DNA of 64,000 bases from Dysidea avara (GCF_963678975.1 NC_089272.1:62198574-62262573), one strand, 5' to 3'. Counted from the stretch's first letter, positions 35,701-49,623 are shown. Notes: generated by a model from the sequence alone, not told the origin. Program-made: numbers and translations.

Positions 35701-37606
35701 TTTAATGCCATTTCTTGAATATCATCATGCATTGCATCCCAAGTAGTGGAACAATTATCTGATTCACTAACATAGAACAAATAAAATATGCACTATATAT
35801 GTACAAATGCCACTCAACCAAAATCATGAATATAAACTAATGATGATGTAGTTCAAATGGTAGGAAACGTTGTTACATGACTGCATGTTAGTGAGCTATT
35901 AATTTGCAGATATAGTTTGTCTATAAACCATGAAGCACAATGAGATAACAGCATGCAGGATTTTGATTCAGCAGATACCAAAAATAAGATCTTTACCAAT
36001 ATTATACAGTGTATATACACTCATACGGACAAGCCTTACAAGCTTACCATAGCATTATATTTCCCAAGCTAACATTTTTACATTTCAGTGTATTCTTCAA
36101 TCAAATGAATTTCCACAATAATCTGTACCTAACTTTGCACATCACTGTAGCATCGCTTGAAAATATTAAATACTAAATATATATAATTCTTTTTGGAGTA
36201 ACGTCCCTGGGATTTGTTTAAGAGCTTGCACTATGTATGGTTAAGAGGTCTGCGGTTTACTGGCATATGGATATGATGTACAGTGCAATTATACGTATCC
36301 AATATACATACACAAACCTGTCATGACACTTCTTTTTAGATCTGTTTGTTAGATCTGGTGGCTGTGGCCAGCTAGAAGATGACTCTTGCTTTTTGTTCAC
36401 TGAACTAAGGTTAACTTGACATGTTATTTGCAATTCCTGATCAGTAGAATGATGTGTGTGGAGTGTAGAGATTTTATGGGTCAACACAAAGGATTTGGAT
36501 AATGACATGGAAGATGAAATAGTTATACTGTCTGAAGCACTTGTGCTAGTAGTAGTAGAATAATTGAGATCCTGACAACCTGAGTCAATAATATCATCAT
36601 TGCAGTCTTGATTGTCAGAATTTGCAGAGAAGTATTCATCAGAGTCTGGTGATAGTGACCTTTCTGAGTCAAGAAACAATGATGATTTTTGACAATCAGC
36701 TTCAGAAGATGAATGTGTTGTGCCGTGAGTCAAGAAAGGATCAACAGGAAGACTAGTCGTCATTGGGTATGCTTTACTGTCTGCGTATGATCCAGAATTA
36801 ACTGAGCTTGTAAGAGACAAATCACATTCCTCTTGAGAATTTCCACAGTTAGATCTGAATTATATCCACATGCATGACATGAACTAGTAAATCAGTTTTA
36901 TATATACTAGTCTACTTACTTTTGAACACATTCACAGATTTCTGAAGCATTAAAGTTGAGGCTGTACATCCATAGTAGACCCAAGTGGCGTATCTTCACA
37001 TATACCATAGATCCAATATTATCACATATCAGCAAATCAGTCATATTCCAAGAATGCAGACACTTTTCAGTGGACACATCAAGAATTCTAAACATATGCT
37101 CACCACCTCTATTGCGGAGATCAATAATGTGTACACCTCGGTATTCACGATCATGATAAAACTCACTCTCAACTAAGAACACTATCCAAAGGTTTGCTAA
37201 ATAGTTGGTAAAAAGTTCAAAACAAACAATCAAAGGTATAGACTACATTAACATCAGATACCTTACCAGTGTCCTTATATTTCTTGTTGAAGTTCTTTAT
37301 TGCAGCTTTATGGTAAAATCTTGGCACATCAGGAATTAAATAATTTGGAAATGTCTTTAGAAATCTACAGCACTTGAGCCATATATCATGTTCTTCATCT
37401 GAGTCAGCATAAAATGACAGTGCTTTTCCATTATATATTATATCAATACTATCCCTCACACCAACTTTTGTACATTTAATCGTAATACAGTTTTCTTTTG
37501 CAAAAGAGACTTCTGAAGTAGAATGTTTCCTTGAAAATAACAGTTTAGCCTGCTCATTTTGTGCATCACCACAAACCGCTGTTAAACACATCTCTTCATA
37601 GTCCAA
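32704..37606 (-). CDS. Dok-like adaptor with CARD and Death domains (copy D): PH-PTB-linker-CARD-DD, 5' partial
   Basis: Exons on the minus strand: PH 37606-37267, PTB 37196-36920, linker 36854-36318, CARD 35766-35379, short exon 34440-34368, Death 32978-32704. Every junction has GT-AG ends and phases 0,1,2,2,0,1, leaving one open frame of 629 codons. The first five match B and C exon for exon. The PTB exon keeps the fold pattern (YRGVHIIDL, LGLLWMYSL) but lacks the arginine-rich EAGRRC segment, so phosphotyrosine binding is doubtful. The linker is acidic and Ser-rich, without YxN or PxxPxR. The CARD reads FLVNNLPRKRKGWFQSFLWC with GTGH. The Death domain reads FEMGLQLGVPSSELTRIEY, CRHMFREWLG, SWKKLLKAL, a canonical six-helix pattern. 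Reading through the CARD donor would give a stop at 35343 and a form without the Death domain. The first exon, expected beyond 37606, was not found. Role in death-fold signalling is inferred. Confidence 0.83.
34441..35342. other. Gene D intron between CARD and short exon
   Basis: No coding content. Contains CTCTAATAGAGCAGTC motifs at about 34675 and 35069 and a poly-G run near 35010. Confidence 0.6.
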
Positions 37607-40600
37607 CTACAAGTAATAATGATATGTAATATGTGACTGGGTTTGTCAAGGGGTCTTCCACCTTCTAAAGTTTAATGCTTCATGCATTACCATGCATTAC
37701 CATACATACGAGTAGGATAGGGTATCATGTTTGCTTGAAATGTGCTAAACGAAGTAAGTGGATGTGTTTGAAAGACCAATATTCTGTCAAACACATGTTT
37801 ACACAAGACTTGGTATAGAAATAAAAAAAGCCATCTACACCTGCAGCTATACTAGTTGATATTAATCACTACTTCAGACATAGCTATATATACTATGGAC
37901 ATGCAGGCTATAAATTAATTATAATAACTTGTCCACTAGGCACTAGTATAGCTACAGGTGTAGATGTCCTTTGCTTTTATTTCTGTGATCCATACTCAAA
38001 TGTAAATTTCAGTATAATACACTTGCTTGTTTACCTTTTTTAATAACATAAATACAGGTGAATTGCAGCTATGTTCTATCCAGTATACAGTGTTACAAAC
38101 ACGAGAAGCACCTCAGCAATTAATCCTGAAATTACGACTGAACGTATGCCCTAGCTACCAATTGCCATAATGTGAAGTGGCCATTCTGCTTCAGTTTTAG
38201 CTAAGGTCCACCCTTATACACATTACACAGTTACAAATGAAGAACAGTTCAAGAATTGGAAATTAAAGCATTGAAGCCACAATGGGTTACTGTCAATCAC
38301 CTTCATGGTAGTGTAAACAACATGTGACACAAAGGAGGATGAAGGTAATTACTGTACCTCCATGATGCAGGCATTGTAGCTGCTGTTGTTGGTGGAAAGG
38401 TATGTGTTGGGCCAAAGCAACATCAATCAGTGAAGAAATCAAGCCTGTAGCTTTATCCATAGTTGAGTTATGTTTGGCTGGAGGCATCATGTCAGGCAGG
38501 CAGTTGGGCAGTCAGTCAGTTAATTAGTTAGCATAAAAGTCAGTCAAAAAAGTTTTAATATTTCATAGAAACTTGCTGGAAGGGTTTAGGAGCACTACTC
38601 TGAGGGCTTAATGCTGGCGAGCTGTTATGAAGGAAACTATAGGCTGGTTTTTGGGTGATATTGTTGGTAAGAAAGCCAAAACCTCCATCATCCCTACTAT
38701 ACAGTACTACATACCATACTGTATGACAACAACCATCTCTCAAATAAACAACATTTATTGTAGCTACACTAGACAAAAGTTACACTGTTAAATCTGAAGT
38801 GCTATGGTAGCACTTAGAGACTGCAACAGTCAACATTAGCACTTTTAGGTGCTACCATAGCACAGTGTAATAACATGTGACTAAAGGTGTGCATGTTGCT
38901 AAGTAAGTATGTATGTACATGTGACAGTGTTGAAATTATATTGAACAGTCTAGCAAATTTACTGTACTCCATACATGCAAAGTCAGTTCACATGTGCATT
39001 CATGATTATATTCATGGCCTATTTCATAATAACTATACATAACATCTCACTGTCACACTGCACCTGGAAGGGTTAGCAAATGCTTGTGCATGCATAAAAT
39101 AAGACACTAAAGACAGGTCAGACTTTACTTGCTACACGAGTTGGTTTCCTCACCTTATCGATTTTAGCATTTACTTTCCATAGTACACTTGTCTTCTATC
39201 CATTGCTTCTTTGTTATCATCATATACCTAATGAAATCAATAAACGAACTAGTGATGGTAATGTAGTGAAGGTCACTACTAATGCCTACCACAATACTCA
39301 CTATTTTTGTGTAGTGACGTTCACTACAGTAGTGAACAATTTTTTTCAGTGTGCCATGACACTAGAGACATGTGAGGAAATTAAAGCCACTTGATTGGCC
39401 AGACCATCATGTGCATGGCCATATTGTGAGTCACATGGTTAGTTTATGAGAGTTGTGCAAAGTTTGTAAAGTGTGTCAAATATCAAGTCATTAAGCATAT
39501 ACATAATTTTGCACTCTGGAATGAGTTATATTGCCAGGCCTGGCAACCAGGATTTTCAGTGCTGGGTACATGGGTTATTTTCATAGAAAAAGTAGTGGGA
39601 TTTAGTGTGTCACTAGCTATCCACATGTAAAACCTAAGAGATCTGGGGGTACCCCCTCTCCTCCCCCCCACTTGACTGCTTTCTATGCCCCTGCGGGCCC
39701 TCTTTGTTTGCTAGTATATTGATCTTTCTATTGTTAGTGGATTGTGGACCTTTTTAAAAGATGGTGATTCATCCAAACCTACTGAAACCTCTCAGATATG
39801 GGCCTGATTATTTCTGTAGAAAACTTTGAAACTTTAAAACCACATGCACTGTTAAATGCAAGGTATTAATGTTTATTGTAGAGGCTTAATTGATTTGCTT
39901 GGTGGCACAACTGACAACATTTTTTTGATGATAGTATGTGTATACATGTACCTTGCAGCTAAAGTAGTCACAATACAAGTCAGCCCAAGCTACTATAGTG
40001 TATATATGTGAACTCTAAAGAGCTGCATGCATTGACCTCAAGGAATGCCTATAGCTCTTGTTCTGTATTAGCACTAACACGCATGCCAAAGTATAGCCTA
40101 TTCTAACCAATATAACTCAGTATATAGTAGTCAGCACTCTTAGCTTGAATACTAGCTATATTATACAGTTCTCAGTGGCTGTGCCTACATTGCATGTACA
40201 TGTAGCTAATGAACTAAGCTAGTGAGATTGTAGCTATAGCTGTTAACAGTTTGTAGTAATCAATCCACTGACATGTGGGAGGAATTTAGAATCCTTTCCC
40301 AACGAAGAGCTACCTGCGATCTAGATAAATTCTGGAATATATACACCATAACTTACGTATAGCATAATGGTGTCAACTTCAGCTACCCCAGATCTATCCA
40401 TTATTGGAACAATCTACCCATGCACTGACACTATTGAATCCCAATCTGTACAAGTATTTTTTAGCTAGCTACACCAAGTGATTTGTTCCCCTTTTCCTGA
40501 AAATATCAGTTACTTTTTAATGCTAATAAGCTAAGCTATAACTACCTTGAGCTATACTCACTGTAAAAAAAAGAAAGGAAAAGCACGTTAGTAGCTACGT

Positions 40601-41370
40601 ATAGCCGTGTGCTGCGATGTTGTCATCAATTTTTTTAATTGTACTATATTATATAAGTTTCATGATGATATCTAGTTGAAACCAGCTATAGTTACATATC
40701 TTCATAATTACACATTCACTGAACCCCGGACCCTATGCAACTGTACTTGTGTTAGCTCACTTTCTGTACAGGTGACTGGTGACTCTGATCCTCGCTCTGA
40801 TCAGTGAGGACCGAGGGCTGTCCGCGAGTCTCAGTGATGAAGGTCAATCTCAGCGAGGTCTAGCTACGTACGTATACACAGGTAGGCTCAGTAGCTACAG
40901 TCTACTTGAGCTGGCAGCCAACCGACAAATGCCGCAGATACAGTTGGTTTACTCGTAGCTATACCTCGCGGCTCTTGAGGTTGAATGTACGTACGTGTAT
41001 GCTACAGCAGTTCACCCCTGCAGTTGTAGTTAACCGGATGCCTCACATGACATATCATATGATCTCATGACAGCACTTAATTCATGAGCTGACTGCAGCA
41101 TCTCATGATTACAAAACAAAAACCATCAGCACTTGAACACCATGCCATATTCACGTGAGTATATACCATGTAATATTCACAGGCGCCTCCAGGAATCAAC
41201 ACGTTTCTAAATTTTCTGTTGAATGCACACAGAGAGATCTGGGGGCCTGCTTCACCAGGAAATTTATGAAAATTGGGCACTCTGTGATTGAATCTGATAA
41301 AAATTTTATTTTCAAAGCTGACCGCCGGCATTTTGAACTTATGTTGGGAAATACATGCAGTGAGGAATTA
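37607..41370. other. Upstream side of gene D: repeats, no exon identified
   Basis: 37628-37670 is a partial TGTGACTGGGTTTG-type terminus. 37820-37975 is a small foldback (CATCTACACCTGYAGCTATACTAG arms, imperfect). 38290-38495 is a dispersed repeat shared in reverse with 22630-22745, and its ACACAAAGGAGGATGAAGG word recurs at the right edge of the window. 38775-38870 is an inverted repeat with GTGCTATGGTAGCAC arms. The missing first exon of gene D should lie here or beyond, but I could not recognise it. Confidence 0.45.
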
Positions 41371-41387
41371 ATTGATAATAATAATAT

Positions 41388-43013
41388 ATAGTCCAGCAGA
41401 TGATAGTAAGGCTTGTGGACCTGATCTGATTACTGGATTTTTGCTAAAGTTCTGTGCTGAGAGTATATCTGTGCCACTATTATATCTATATACAAAGTCA
41501 ATGGAGACTGGTACTTTGCCACGTGACTGGGTCACAGCCAACAATGTCCCAGTTTACAAGAAGGGTGATAATTGTGATGCTTCTAATTATCGCCCAATCA
41601 GCCTTACCTCTATTGTTGTTAAAATTATAGAGCATATAATTCACTCACAGCTAACTTCATGCTTAGAGACTCATGGTCTCATATTAAATCATCAATATGG
41701 TTTTCGTAGACATCATTCAACAACTCATTTGTTGGAAGTTACTTATATGATTGGGCACATACTTTAGAATTACGTTAGAGCTGCCATTGTTTGTTCCTTG
41801 ACTTTTCTAAGGCATTTGACACTGTCCCTCATTCGCGTTTATTATTAAAATGGGAGAGTCTTGAAATAACTGGTGATTTGTTGAACTGGATCAAGGCTTT
41901 TTTAACTACTCGAGCTCAGCAAGTTGTTGTCAATGGGTCTCACTCTAGTTGGTTGCCTATTATTTCAGGAGTGCCCCAAGGCTCTATCTTGGGCCCACTG
42001 TTGTTTATTTGATATGTTAATGATATAAAATCTGTGATCTCACACTCCTATCTAAAGATGTTCGCTGATGATCTTACTTTGTATCGGAACATTGCCAGTG
42101 TGAGTGATTGCGAGTTGTTACAATGGGATCTTAGGAGGATATATGAGTGGACCTTGACTTAGTTGTTACGACTAAATCCACTCAAGTGTGAAGCCTTACC
42201 AACAAGTGCTGTCCTTTACATTTTAATTACTACATTGGATCTCATTTGATAAGCTGGGTTCAGAAAGTGAAGTATCTTGGTGTTTTTGTAACTTCAAAAT
42301 TGAATTGGTCCGACCATTGCAAATATTGCGTGCATAAGGCTATGGTTTGTCTCAATCATCTTCGTCATATTATGTTTGGTGCTTCATTTTCAGCTAAGAA
42401 CATTGCGTACAAGTGCCTTGTGAGACCCCATCTTGAATATGCCTGTCCTGTTTGGTCTCCCTTTACTTCTTCTAACATTAAATTGATTGAATTAGTGCAG
42501 CGCAGAGCAGCACGCTGGATCTGTAGCACCTGGAATCCACTATCACATCAGTGGTCCAAATCATTGGATGACTGTATTAGTGAATTGCAATGGCCATCCC
42601 TGCAGTCTAGATGGCAATTCTTGTCACTGTCAATTTTGTATGATATTTGGAAGGGGCGTACTGGAATAAACTTTAGTGATTACTTTGAGTTCAATACACT
42701 GTGTATAAGGTCACACTCCAAAAGTGTTTTCTTCTACTATCAATGCTTTCCGTTATTGTTTTTGTGTATCCGTGGCATTCTTGTGGAACACTATTCCTGA
42801 GGACATTTTGGCCCGAAGCCAGGTTAAACATTTCAGATCTAGATTGAAACAGTTTATTTTAATGTGATTGTTTAATTCTGTACTTGTATTGTGTATGTTG
42901 TTCTGTTTTTGTAATTGTATTTTTGTAACTGTAAGGATTGTATGTAAGGGTATCACCTTGTACAGGCACATGACTTTTGTGTATCCCTTTAAACAATTTG
43001 ATAATAATAATAA
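41388..43013 (+). pseudogene. Dead CR1/Jockey-type LINE, reverse transcriptase part
   Basis: Reads in several frames: [83 protein letters not shown] (catalytic FADD present), VKYLGV, then the C-terminal domain (YKCLVRPHLEYACPVWSPF, RRAARWI). A frameshift around 41765-41790, stops after GPLLFI and in the palm, and later frame changes make it non-functional. It is 5'-truncated and ends in an ATAATAATAA tail at about 43001, like the LINE tail at 28350. Confidence 0.88.
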
Positions 43014-43686
43014 GAGGGGCTTTTTTGGCTGAACCTTGCAATATGGTCTATAAATTTATTTTATGTCATAAAATATTTCTCCATACTATATATGAACTAC
43101 TCAAAACCACCTACTGGACCTTCATCATGCAGCATTGGGCAAATTGGGATATTAACTATAGTTTTTTGGTCATTCCATATTAAATTATCAAAGAAATTAA
43201 ACTCTTTCAAATTTGGCACTAAGACAGTGCATCATAAGTCAAAGTCATTCACCAAGTTTCATTTGATTCCTTTGATCACATTCCGTGTTATGCCTGTTTG
43301 CTTTACTGTAGGTGTTTGTGATTGCACAATACTTCTAGTACTTCAACTATACAGCAAGGCCTGTCTAGTTGGGTCATTGCATAAAAATGGTCACCTGATT
43401 TAAACTGACCATTGTAACAGTCTCCCTAATTGTGTCATTTGTGTACACATGCAATGGCATTAGTATAATATGTTTGATGCAACCACCTCCTTAATAAGGG
43501 AGGCCCACAGGTGACTGGAATGGACATGTTCACTATTGCTTTTATGCTTGGTGATTAAGTAAATTTGTAGTAGTTAATTTAATCTCATTAACTAAATATA
43601 AGTAAATTGTATAAATTCTGTTTTCAACATCAGCTTGACTTTCTGCCTTGTTGGACCTTGAATAGAGCACATGTAAAGTAGTGAGT
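43014..43686. other. Non-coding stretch
   Basis: No gene or clear repeat termini recognised. Confidence 0.4.
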
Positions 43687-44459
43687 CAGCAGATGGGTTT
43701 CTGGGGTTTCGACAGAAACCCCCTTTTGAATTTAGCTCAGTGGAAGCCTAAATACATAAACATTGTTGTACTGACAATTTGTCATATCAAACAGCTATAC
43801 CACTGTATTTCAGTAGCATGCGTGCAGCTGCACTTAACTAACACCATTTATAGCTATTAAACCCTCAGCAACATTTCACTTTTCATCTCCCACTGCATTA
43901 AAAACGATCGAGATACTCTAAATAGTCTAATAGAGCAGTCAAGTAACTACTCTAATAGAGCAATCAAAGCTACAGCTTATAGTCACCATCTTTGCCCTAT
44001 AGCTAGCTATAGTATTTGTAGTTTAACTAGGCTACATAAACTTAGTAAGTTTCTCATCCTAGCTCCTGTACTCAAAATGTCAGTGCAGGAGGGCGGATTT
44101 TTATTTTATTTTTTACTAACTAGATAGCTGAATCAGCTTGCTAAAATAGCTCAAAATACACTTTTCTTAGACTGCTCTAGCAAGGTACCAACTATTAAAG
44201 GTGCTAATTGGCCTCCCTTATCCCTGCAGTGGTGCCTTGATGAGGTAAGAAAAACAGCGATGCAGGTGGGGATGAGAAACTAATAATTAAGTTTATATGG
44301 CCTAAAACATTGGATTTATTGTAATTGCTAACTAAAAGTAGCCTAAAATTCTATCTCAGAGCTTCTATAATCTCAAAATGTTCTGTCATCAGATGCCTTA
44401 TTCAGCTACGTATGCCAACTTTCAGAAACCCCCATTTAAAAATCCTAGATCTGCCACAG
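43687..44459. mobile_element. Second copy of the 7470-7943 MITE, interrupted
   Basis: Closely matches 7485-7943 (GGGTTTCGACAGAAACCCCC through CTAGATCTGCCAC). Its middle is interrupted by the PIF-like MITE at about 44030-44302, at a point where the other copy is continuous (after GCTATAGTATTT). Confidence 0.85.
44030..44302. mobile_element. Nested MITE, GGCC-ended with TTTCTCATCC subterminus
   Basis: Left end GGCTACATAAACTTAG and right end TAAGTTTATATGGCC are imperfect inverted repeats, followed on each side by a TTTCTCATCC/GGATGAGAAA block also present in the 1-420 element. It is inserted into the MITE copy 43687-44459. Confidence 0.7.
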
Positions 44460-44820
44460 GCTGTGAGTGATGGGATCCATGCAAAGAGCTCTGAATACAG
44501 AACAGCCAAGCTGTGACAGACTTTAAGGTAAATCAAAACCAGCAACCAAAAAATTGCTGCAATGGCTAAATTTCAGCTAGACCAATGCTTTTTAAACTTT
44601 TAGTTTATAACTCTCAATGATAAAGTTATTACACCCTATTCTGTGTTATGGATTCGAGCAGTGTCCCTGTCAACCATTGTATTTCATAGAACACTGTATA
44701 TATGCAATACAAGTGCAAAATACTGTACTAACAGTGCAATTTACCATGCACTACTTATTATGAATTATTTGTAAACCCAAATTTGTACCGCATATACCAA
44801 ATACGTTGTGTGCCACACAA

Positions 44821-44846
44821 CAAGAGTTCATAATTATGAACTCTTG
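44821..44846. repeat. Perfect 26-bp palindrome
   Basis: CAAGAGTTCATAA followed directly by its reverse complement, no spacer. Third member of the AAGAGTT(C/T)ATAA palindrome set. Confidence 0.95.
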
Positions 44847-47800
44847 CACACACGTTCATGTCATGCAATTGGTGACCCCAATGGGCCCAATATATGCCAG
44901 TGCGGGTGAATAAAAGCCGAGGATACAAGTCCAGCCATTTAGAGTATCCATTGCATTAACAAAATTATACTTAAAAGTCTTAGTCCTGCTGCCACCTATT
45001 TGCTCCACTAATGTTTGGCTTTCACATACATCCAATTACAATTGTATAAATAACTTCATTTCAAGGTAACATACAAACGTGAAAATTTCTTCATTCAATG
45101 CTGTATGCTATGGCTCACAGCTCAGTGACAAATCTCAATCAATATAACTTTAATAATCTGAATCATTTAAGTTAGTAAATTTGTTGTGTGACTGTGTGTG
45201 AAGGATCTTCTTTGCAAATTTGGTCACAAATTCACTGGTATGTTGAGCACATTTGTATTAAATTGAAAATTCTCTCTTACGTGCTAAATTATTGTAAGGT
45301 TACCAAAATTCTCATGCAAGAAGAGCAGCATGTGAGTGCTGGAGAATAACATACCTAGAGAATTCGATTTGCAAATAACAAAAGGCAGTGATTGCACTGT
45401 TGAAATTTAGATAACAGACATACGTAGCTTCAGTGCAAAGGACATTATTTCATGATCTTTTTACTGTACATAAAAATGTTGATGAAGAGGTAGCGCACAG
45501 CCATATATTTGTGTATCCTACAGTGTATATAAAATATAGCTAGAGGCTCTCACAGTACTATTCTGGATACCTTAGGACTCCATTAAATGAAAGTCGTCTG
45601 GATCTCAGAGGCTTAATTAATTGTACTGTGTGTTTAATACAAATGGCACCTAAGACAATTAAATACAGTGTATTCTGATTATTATGATGTCCATATTTCA
45701 GGATGGTTCAACTCTTGAACTGTTTTATTGTACTATTGCATGGATACCACATATGATGCCTCAAGTAAAGCATAACTTTTATCATTTCTTGGAAGTAAGT
45801 CAAATTAGATAATAGTGGAATGGATGTGAAGAATCTGATCACCAGGCAGTTAGTGAGGAACATGCATACACTATTCACTGTGTAATGAATGCTTTTGAAC
45901 ATTTTGTTGTGAAATAATACTGTTCCAGATTAATTGTTTACACTTCATGAGCTTTAGCTAGAGAAAGAGTGAGCTATTCATTGTGGCAAAACCAAAAAGA
46001 TGCAAACCAAGAAACCGTTATCACCAGAGAGTCTGCAAGGGACACTTGATTCTATTATAATGACTTAGCACAATGAGAAACATTCAACAGGAAAAGGCTG
46101 GAATTAAATTTTTATGAAATCCCTACCAGAAAACTGGATTGATTTTGTTCTCTCAAGTCTAAAAGTAATGATAACTGTTATAATGTGGCTAGCAAGCTGA
46201 AACAAACAATTTTTGTAAAACAAGAAAGTCAAGAGAGCAAATGTGACTGGGCCTGTGAATATAATTATGTAGGGCATGTGAACACATAAAATTTGCCTAC
46301 CTTTTCAAACTTTAAGGCCCATAACTTTTTGTACCAATGCACTGTGGCTTTGAAATTTTCAGCAGGTATTATGTAACTGATTGGCTTTATACAAGTAGCA
46401 GAATGCAAATCTTTTACTCCACTACTGAGATATATCCTGTTGTGTGACAAGGTGTATACGTAACTACGGTATACATAATGATGCCTTCAGGGGTTTATAG
46501 CATTCAATTATTTTCTGACATCAATTGTAATACCTCAGATTTGGTAATTGGTCAGGTTATCAAGCAATTTTGGGTAAAACTTTTAACCCACAGAAGCTAT
46601 TTTGTAAAATTGCTATGCAACAAATTAACCTTTGGTTACTATGGCAAGATGCCCAATGCTGACATCTGTCCAACAGGTGGAATATTGTTCTAGGTATACA
46701 GGACAATCCAAAACTGCATTAAAATAAACTATAGACCATTTTGCAAACTTCACCCTCCTGTCTGCCGGACTATAATATAATCAATTGTATGACCTCATAT
46801 TAATGGGTATAATGCAATTGGCCTGGGGGAAGGAAATAAAGTCATTATATCCATTAAAGTACTGAGACACAACACAAGGAAGTTTGTCATATTGTTTTAC
46901 AAAATTATTCATGATATTGTTAATATTCCACTCCTGTTTACATTTGTCAACTTCAAGGGGTAGCGATCTTAAACACATGCACACAACCAGCAATCTATGT
47001 AGATTTACCATCACACAGTGTTGATTGCAGCTCATTTATTTAGATGATATCGATTTTAAGGATAAGATTAGAATGTATTGGACTACTGCAATGTTGACAA
47101 CATGGACGTAACACTATACTATACTGCAACGATAATCTAACATAACAAAACGAGTACCACTATACGGTGGATTGAATCTACTGTAGTTGGTTAATGGCAC
47201 AATTTGTGTGAGGAGCCCAAACTGATACATGATAGGCTTAACATTATGTTAGATACAATTCAGATAAAACTTGCCATTAACTATTATTAAAACTTCTGTT
47301 TTCCCTAATTGGAGTCCTAATTTAGCTAACAAGCTTTAGATTCCAGGCTTTGATGCAATATGCGCATATTGATTAATTGTACAGGGCAGATCTATGGTAG
47401 GAATTAACATACAATTTACTAGTAAGGGAGGGGGATCGAGTGTTAAAGCAAAATTTTTAGCAGGAGCTTAAAAGAAACTTCATGGTTGATGTGCCAGTGC
47501 AACAGTGTGAAAATCACACTAATGTAGCATGTGGAGAATGTAGTCATTGAATAAGCATAATTCATGCACCGTGAGTCACCTATTTTGAAAGAAAATAATG
47601 TCTATAGCCATGGAACTATCACACAGAGGGCACAGCAAAAATTAGCTATAATTTATGGCTTAAGTTTATGCAGTTAAATGTCAAGGTGTCTAGATATGAG
47701 CATGAAGCATACGTATATTTTCATAAAGGTACTAAAATTTAAATATATAAATATTTGTCATAAATTAATGGCAATTCTGCGATATAATGACTATTGCATG

Positions 47801-49516
47801 TGTGAAGCTTCTGAACGCACAGCCCTTAAGTATTCCTGTTAAAACCTTATAATTTCACTAGAACAAATTTTGCAAGGAATAATTTCAGCAAAGCATCAAA
47901 ATAATTTATGTAGCAAATGGTCTTTAAAATAGCACTAATATATGTTTATGGTTCATCAGTACATATACAGCCATACAAAAAGGTACTATGATTCAACTGT
48001 AAGATATCTGGCACAATGGTGAAATAGCAGTGGACAGACAAAGAAGAAGAAGAGGTTTGTGCAATTTCAGCTTACGCACTGCATGGTCGTTTCCTCGTAA
48101 AGTTTAGAAGAGCGTATATCATTCTGTATGCATGTTCTATTAGAGAAGTTCAATAGTCTATTAGAGTATTTAGAGTCTTAGTGGCTTTAATTTAAGCTCT
48201 TACTCCTAAAGTATAATTTTGATCATCTTTTTAGAAGAGAGCGTAGACCTTAAACTTTCTATCTTTTTGTTGTCTATGCTTAAAAGGTAAGTGTACTATA
48301 TGTTGTACCCAGCTATAGCTCCCCAGCTGTCATTAAGAGTGTGTCCTTATTTTCTGCTGGTAGCTATATACAGTCAATAACAATGTCATAATTATCGTAT
48401 CAGAGCTAGTCTGCCTAATGTGGGACTGGGACAATTAAGCTCTACTTTGCAAAAACAATGAAGCAAAAAGCTATATCAATTGTGATATTGTCAAGACTGA
48501 TTTTAAAAGGTGCAACATATACAGTATTTGTATAATAATTAATAAAGCCCAACTTTGTTGTTTATCAGCTTCACTCCCACATATATATATATATATAACA
48601 AAAAAATTGCAGTAAACTTTTTACTTAGCTAGTTGATCATTGTTTTTTAACAGATATATGAGCTTGAGTCAGAGTGGCTGCTTTTAACTGTTCTTTGAAT
48701 GTGTTTCTTGATATTAATTATGCTGTTCCTTGTCACTGATATCTATGATGTCAGACTAAGTTAGAGTAGCTAATCTAGATTTCTTGACAATAATTGTACT
48801 TCTACTGATCAACTTTTCAGTTGAGTCTCTGCTATCACTTTTAGTATCAGAAGTCTCCACTCCTCATTCTATATCACCTTCCACAATTATGATATGTGAC
48901 TGGGTCTGCGAAAACAGGACTTGATCTTTGCCTACTTTTTCAAACTTCTTTCACTCATACATTTTTATACCAACATGCTATAGCAATGAGAATTTTAACA
49001 CTTAGTAAGCATTTAATTGGCTTAACACGATGCAAGTTACAGAATGCTATTATTCTGTTCTAGTGCTGAAATATAACCTTTAGTGTGATAGGGTGTAGTT
49101 TTGTGCCCACATGCCCTGTTTTCACAGGCCCGGTCTTGTGTGGATCCCTCAGTAAATTCTTGATCTGCTATTAGATGAGCGATCTTGCATGGTTGTTTTT
49201 GCTATAATACGTGAATTCTCTCCCTCAAAGCTAACACTACACTAATAGTGATTACAGTCATTTGTCTCATCGAGATACTTTTGTCTCCTAGCTCTACCAG
49301 TATATAATCAGATGTTGAAACGAAGATCATGCAAGATCATACTGGCCATGCATCACCAATTATGTACACAAAAGAATCATTGCCCATAGCCATTAATTTT
49401 TCTGTTAGACACTAACCCTGACTCAAAATCTTCATATAATTTCAAGTTACATTGAGCACACAATCTCCACCTCAGTTAGTAAACATCGCAATTGCTAACT
49501 GACAATACTGTCCTAT
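44847..49516. other. Long stretch without recognisable genes
   Basis: AT-rich sequence with only short frames. About 48895-49141 is a MITE-like element with TGTGACTGGGTCTGCGAAAA at the left and an imperfect inverted copy at the right; 46242-46460 is a diverged relative. 48134-48175 has two CTATTAGAG motifs. Confidence 0.5.
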
Positions 49517-49524
49517 TGTGTGTG

Positions 49525-49622
<98 letters not shown>
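49517..49622. repeat. (GT)n microsatellite, about 105 bp
   Basis: Almost pure GT run with minor interruptions at its left end. Open frames over it encode Cys/Val or His/Thr repeats and are artefacts. Confidence 0.97.

Positions 49623-49623
<1 letters not shown>

Noticed and set aside
38293-38490. Minus-strand frame considered as the first exon of gene D
   Set aside because: It belongs to a dispersed repeat also found at 22630-22745 and has no similarity to the MS-x-CSWGRT first exons of B and C.
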